The notes beneath the pieces are model-generated. The model saw only the letters and a program-made list of their open reading frames with translations. It did no database searches and had not been told where the DNA came from. DNA of 16,229 nt, taken from positions 1-16,229 of the forward strand of contig NZ_CAKTYH010000035.1 in assembly GCF_934632265.1 (NCBI RefSeq), read 5' to 3'. Made by a program: the position numbers and the translations under genes. Shown here piece by piece: positions 14,443 to 16,229 of the stretch. The DNA is from an uncultured Senegalimassilia sp. (GTDB taxonomy: Bacteria; Actinomycetota; Coriobacteriia; Coriobacteriales; Eggerthellaceae). Every line of letters begins with the position of its first letter. The first letter of the stretch is position 1.

Positions 14443-16229
14443 CTATTTAAATGATACCGACGCGACGTTGTTCGAGGAATCGAAGGTCACCGTGCCGGAG
14501 ACCTGCTTCGAATCCCCCGCAACCGATATGGTCTGCCCCAGAACCGTCACCGACTTGGAAGCCTTGCCCGATGCGGTGAAGGCCACCGTGTCGTTACCCT
14601 GATAGGAAACGCTATCGACCGAGGACACCGTGAACGACGATCCATCCGATGCCGTCAACGTCGTAGAGGACAGATAAGAACGCGCGGCTGCGGTCAACTC
14701 GCTGGCGCGCGACTTCGCAAGCGATATGACGACGACTGTATCGGAGGTAACCTTCGAACCTGCAGCGGGCTCGACGCCCATGATGGAGCCCTCGCTTGCG
14801 GTTTCGCTGTAAACGTTCACAGCCGTTGAGGACAGCCCGGCATCCTTGATGGCCTTCACAGCTTCGTTATAGGACATTCCGGAGACGTCGGGAACGGTAT
14901 AAGCCTGCGCCACCGTGAGCGTGATGGCGGTGGAAGCCTTTGCCTTATCGCCCTCGTCGGGGCTGATGGACAAGACGGTCCCCTCGGGCTCGTCGGAGCG
15001 CTCCATCTGCACATCCACGTTCTCGAAACCGTTGTCCGACAGCGCCTTCAAGGCGCTGTCCTGCGTGGAGCCGACCACCTTGGGAACGGTTCGCGAGGTT
15101 GACACGTGGATAACGACCTCGGCGCCCTCCTCCTGACGTGCGCCGGCGCCCGGATCCATGAGCAGGACGAGACCCTCGGTGGAATCGGAGGGAACCGTTG
15201 TGGAGCGTACCGTGAAGCCCTTGTTCTGCAGCATGTACGTAGCGTCCGCCTGCGTCATACCCGTGACGTCGGGCACGATCTTGCCGCCCCACATCTCCAT
15301 TTGGTATGTGACGCCTGCAGCGATTCCTCCGCAGATGAGCACGATCGCCGCCACGATGGCCGCGATCCTCGACCCGGGCATGCGCTTGGCCTTGGATTCG
15401 GGCTTCTTCTCGTCTTTCGTCTTCGCTTCAGGCTTGACGGCTTCAGCCGCCATTTCGGCGTGCTTCGGCTGCTCCTTTTCGGGCTTTACGGTTGCTTGCT
15501 CCAAGACGTCCTCATGCGCCGCGCTTTGCTGCTGAGATTGGGCAGCCTTGGCCTTCTCGGCTTTCTTCTTCTTGCGATCGCGCTTTTTCTTGTTGGGATC
15601 GGGCGCGATGAAATCCTTCTGCTGCGACAGATCGGCATCGGTGATGCGGGGCATCTGCATGGTGTCGCCGGAATGCCAGGCGGCCTTCGGAGGCACATAC
15701 CCGGGATACACGAGGAATTCGTCGAAGCCGGAAAGATCGGGTTCCCATCCCGAGCGGGTAGCAGGCGATGCAGGCTTGGGCCCGAGCGTTTGCGTTTTCT
15801 CGGACTCGAAGGCAAGGTTGCGGATGTCGGGAAGATCGAGCACGTGCGTACGCTCATGGGCCACCTCATCGGCAGTGCTGTCGCGTTCGTCGGACTGCTC
15901 CGGGGCGTCCTGATCGGCCTCCTGGGGGTCTTCGGTTGCGTCTTGCGTCGCCTCGGGCTCCCCTTCGGTGGCGGTATCCGGGTTGAGGGCATCGCCCTCA
16001 TCCGGTTTCGTTGCATCTTCTTTGTTGTATGCGGCATCGCCGGCGTCTTCGGAATCCTCGTCTGACTTGCAGCCATCATCAGACTGCGCAACCGCTTCGG
16101 AATCAACGTCGTCAGAATCAACGTCGTCGCCATCCTGGCCGTCATCTGCTGCTTCAACGCTTTCGGAAACGGCGGGGTGCATATCGAGAGCAGATTCGTC
16201 TTCGATGGCTTCTTCGTTATCCGATATGT
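14443..16229 (-). CDS. Single-pass membrane protein with three PASTA repeats, 5' end missing
   Basis: The reading frame stays open to the right edge (594 codons visible), so the true start may lie outside; an in-frame ATG exists at 16182. Counting from that ATG, residues 10-110 are very rich in Asp and Glu. Residues 115-190 are a Pro/aromatic segment. Residues 198-212 are Lys/Arg-rich, followed by a charged linker. Residues 273-292 form a membrane helix. Three PASTA repeats follow at about 301-362, 363-426 and 427-489 (each beginning near VPDV or VPKV). A beta-rich C-terminal region of about 90 residues (490-579) matches no domain I know. PASTA repeats bind muropeptides or lipid II in Ser/Thr kinases and penicillin-binding proteins. 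No kinase is visible in the about 285 cytoplasmic residues seen, though one further upstream cannot be excluded. It is coupled to recO, 3 nt downstream. Confidence 0.85.
   Translation of the reverse strand, partial: ISDNEEAIEDESALDMHPAVSESVEAADDGQDGDDVDSDDVDSEAVAQSDDGCKSDEDSEDAGDAAYNKEDATKPDEGDALNPDTATEGEPEATQDATEDPQEADQDAPEQSDERDSTADEVAHERTHVLDLPDIRNLAFESEKTQTLGPKPASPATRSGWEPDLSGFDEFLVYPGYVPPKAAWHSGDTMQMPRITDADLSQQKDFIAPDPNKKKRDRKKKKAEKAKAAQSQQQSAAHEDVLEQATVKPEKEQPKHAEMAAEAVKPEAKTKDEKKPESKAKRMPGSRIAAIVAAIVLICGGIAAGVTYQMEMWGGKIVPDVTGMTQADATYMLQNKGFTVRSTTVPSDSTEGLVLLMDPGAGARQEEGAEVVIHVSTSRTVPKVVGSTQDSALKALSDNGFENVDVQMERSDEPEGTVLSISPDEGDKAKASTAITLTVAQAYTVPDVSGMSYNEAVKAIKDAGLSSTAVNVYSETASEGSIMGVEPAAGSKVTSDTVVVISLAKSRASELTAAARSYLSSTTLTASDGSSFTVSSVDSVSYQGNDTVAFTASGKASKSVTVLGQTISVAGDSKQVSGTVTFDSSNNVASVSFK
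16100..16129 (-). repeat. 15-bp tandem repeat in the PASTA gene
   Basis: Two adjacent 15-bp units (plus-strand GAATCAACGTCGTCA and GAATCAACGTCGTCG) differ only in the last base. They encode the doubled DDVDS in the acidic region. Such an in-frame tandem could change copy number between strains. Confidence 0.6.

Noticed and set aside
15106..16065. Plus-strand frame of 319 codons with hydrophobic Leu/Gly-rich product
   Set aside because: It is the antisense of the charged linker of the PASTA protein: Lys/Glu codons read backwards give Leu/Phe. Membrane-like look is an artefact.
1..16229. Search for CRISPR arrays, insertion sequences, tRNA or rRNA genes, and phage or defence genes
   Set aside because: No regularly spaced repeats, terminal inverted repeats with a transposase, or RNA gene signatures were seen. 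Nearly all bases are covered by conserved housekeeping genes.

Overview
All thirteen genes in this window lie on the minus strand, so transcription runs from high to low coordinates. The genes read as chromosomal housekeeping functions. I see no mobile element, CRISPR array, rRNA or tRNA. The order rpsO, pnp, dapB, dapA, rnj, ftsK, (rodZ), rimO, pgsA is a compact form of the layout known from Actinobacteria. Together with GC-rich codon use, short U-poor terminators and a small TSCPD protein beside recO, this suggests Actinomycetota, most likely the class Coriobacteriia (Eggerthellales-like). The class assignment is inference.

Region by region in transcription order: (1) 16229-14443 is the 3' part of a gene for a single-pass membrane protein with three PASTA repeats, open at the window edge, followed 3 nt later by recO (14439-13663). 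(2) 13587-13339 is a small TSCPD-domain gene with a palindrome just upstream. (3) 13128-12841 is rpsO (S15), closed by the best intrinsic terminator in the window, then pnp (12683-10458). (4) dapB (10388-9621) and dapA (9429-8539) encode two consecutive lysine/diaminopimelate steps. (5) rnj (8468-6621) encodes RNase J. (6) ftsK (6514-4034), a rodZ-like gene (4021-2639), a yajQ-like gene (2621-2124), rimO (2115-769) and pgsA (765 to beyond position 1) are packed with gaps of 3-17 nt, so they look like one operon. pgsA is cut by the left edge.

The genes cover RNA turnover (PNPase, RNase J), translation (S15, RimO), wall precursor supply (DapA, DapB), division and chromosome segregation (FtsK), morphology (RodZ-like, PASTA), recombination repair (RecO) and anionic phospholipid synthesis (PgsA). 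Between the separately spaced genes rpsO, pnp, dapB, dapA, rnj and ftsK there is always a perfect GC-rich stem of 10-12 bp; only the one after rpsO has a clear U-run.

I did not find a convincing undescribed system. The points most worth a second look are the PASTA protein with an acidic cytoplasmic region and no visible kinase, the RodZ-like protein with an Arg/Gln/Ser linker and Ser/Thr/Gly tail, the palindrome before the TSCPD gene, the structured rpsO and pnp leaders, and the U-less hairpins. Three starts were moved inward from the longest possible reading frame (rimO, ftsK, dapA).
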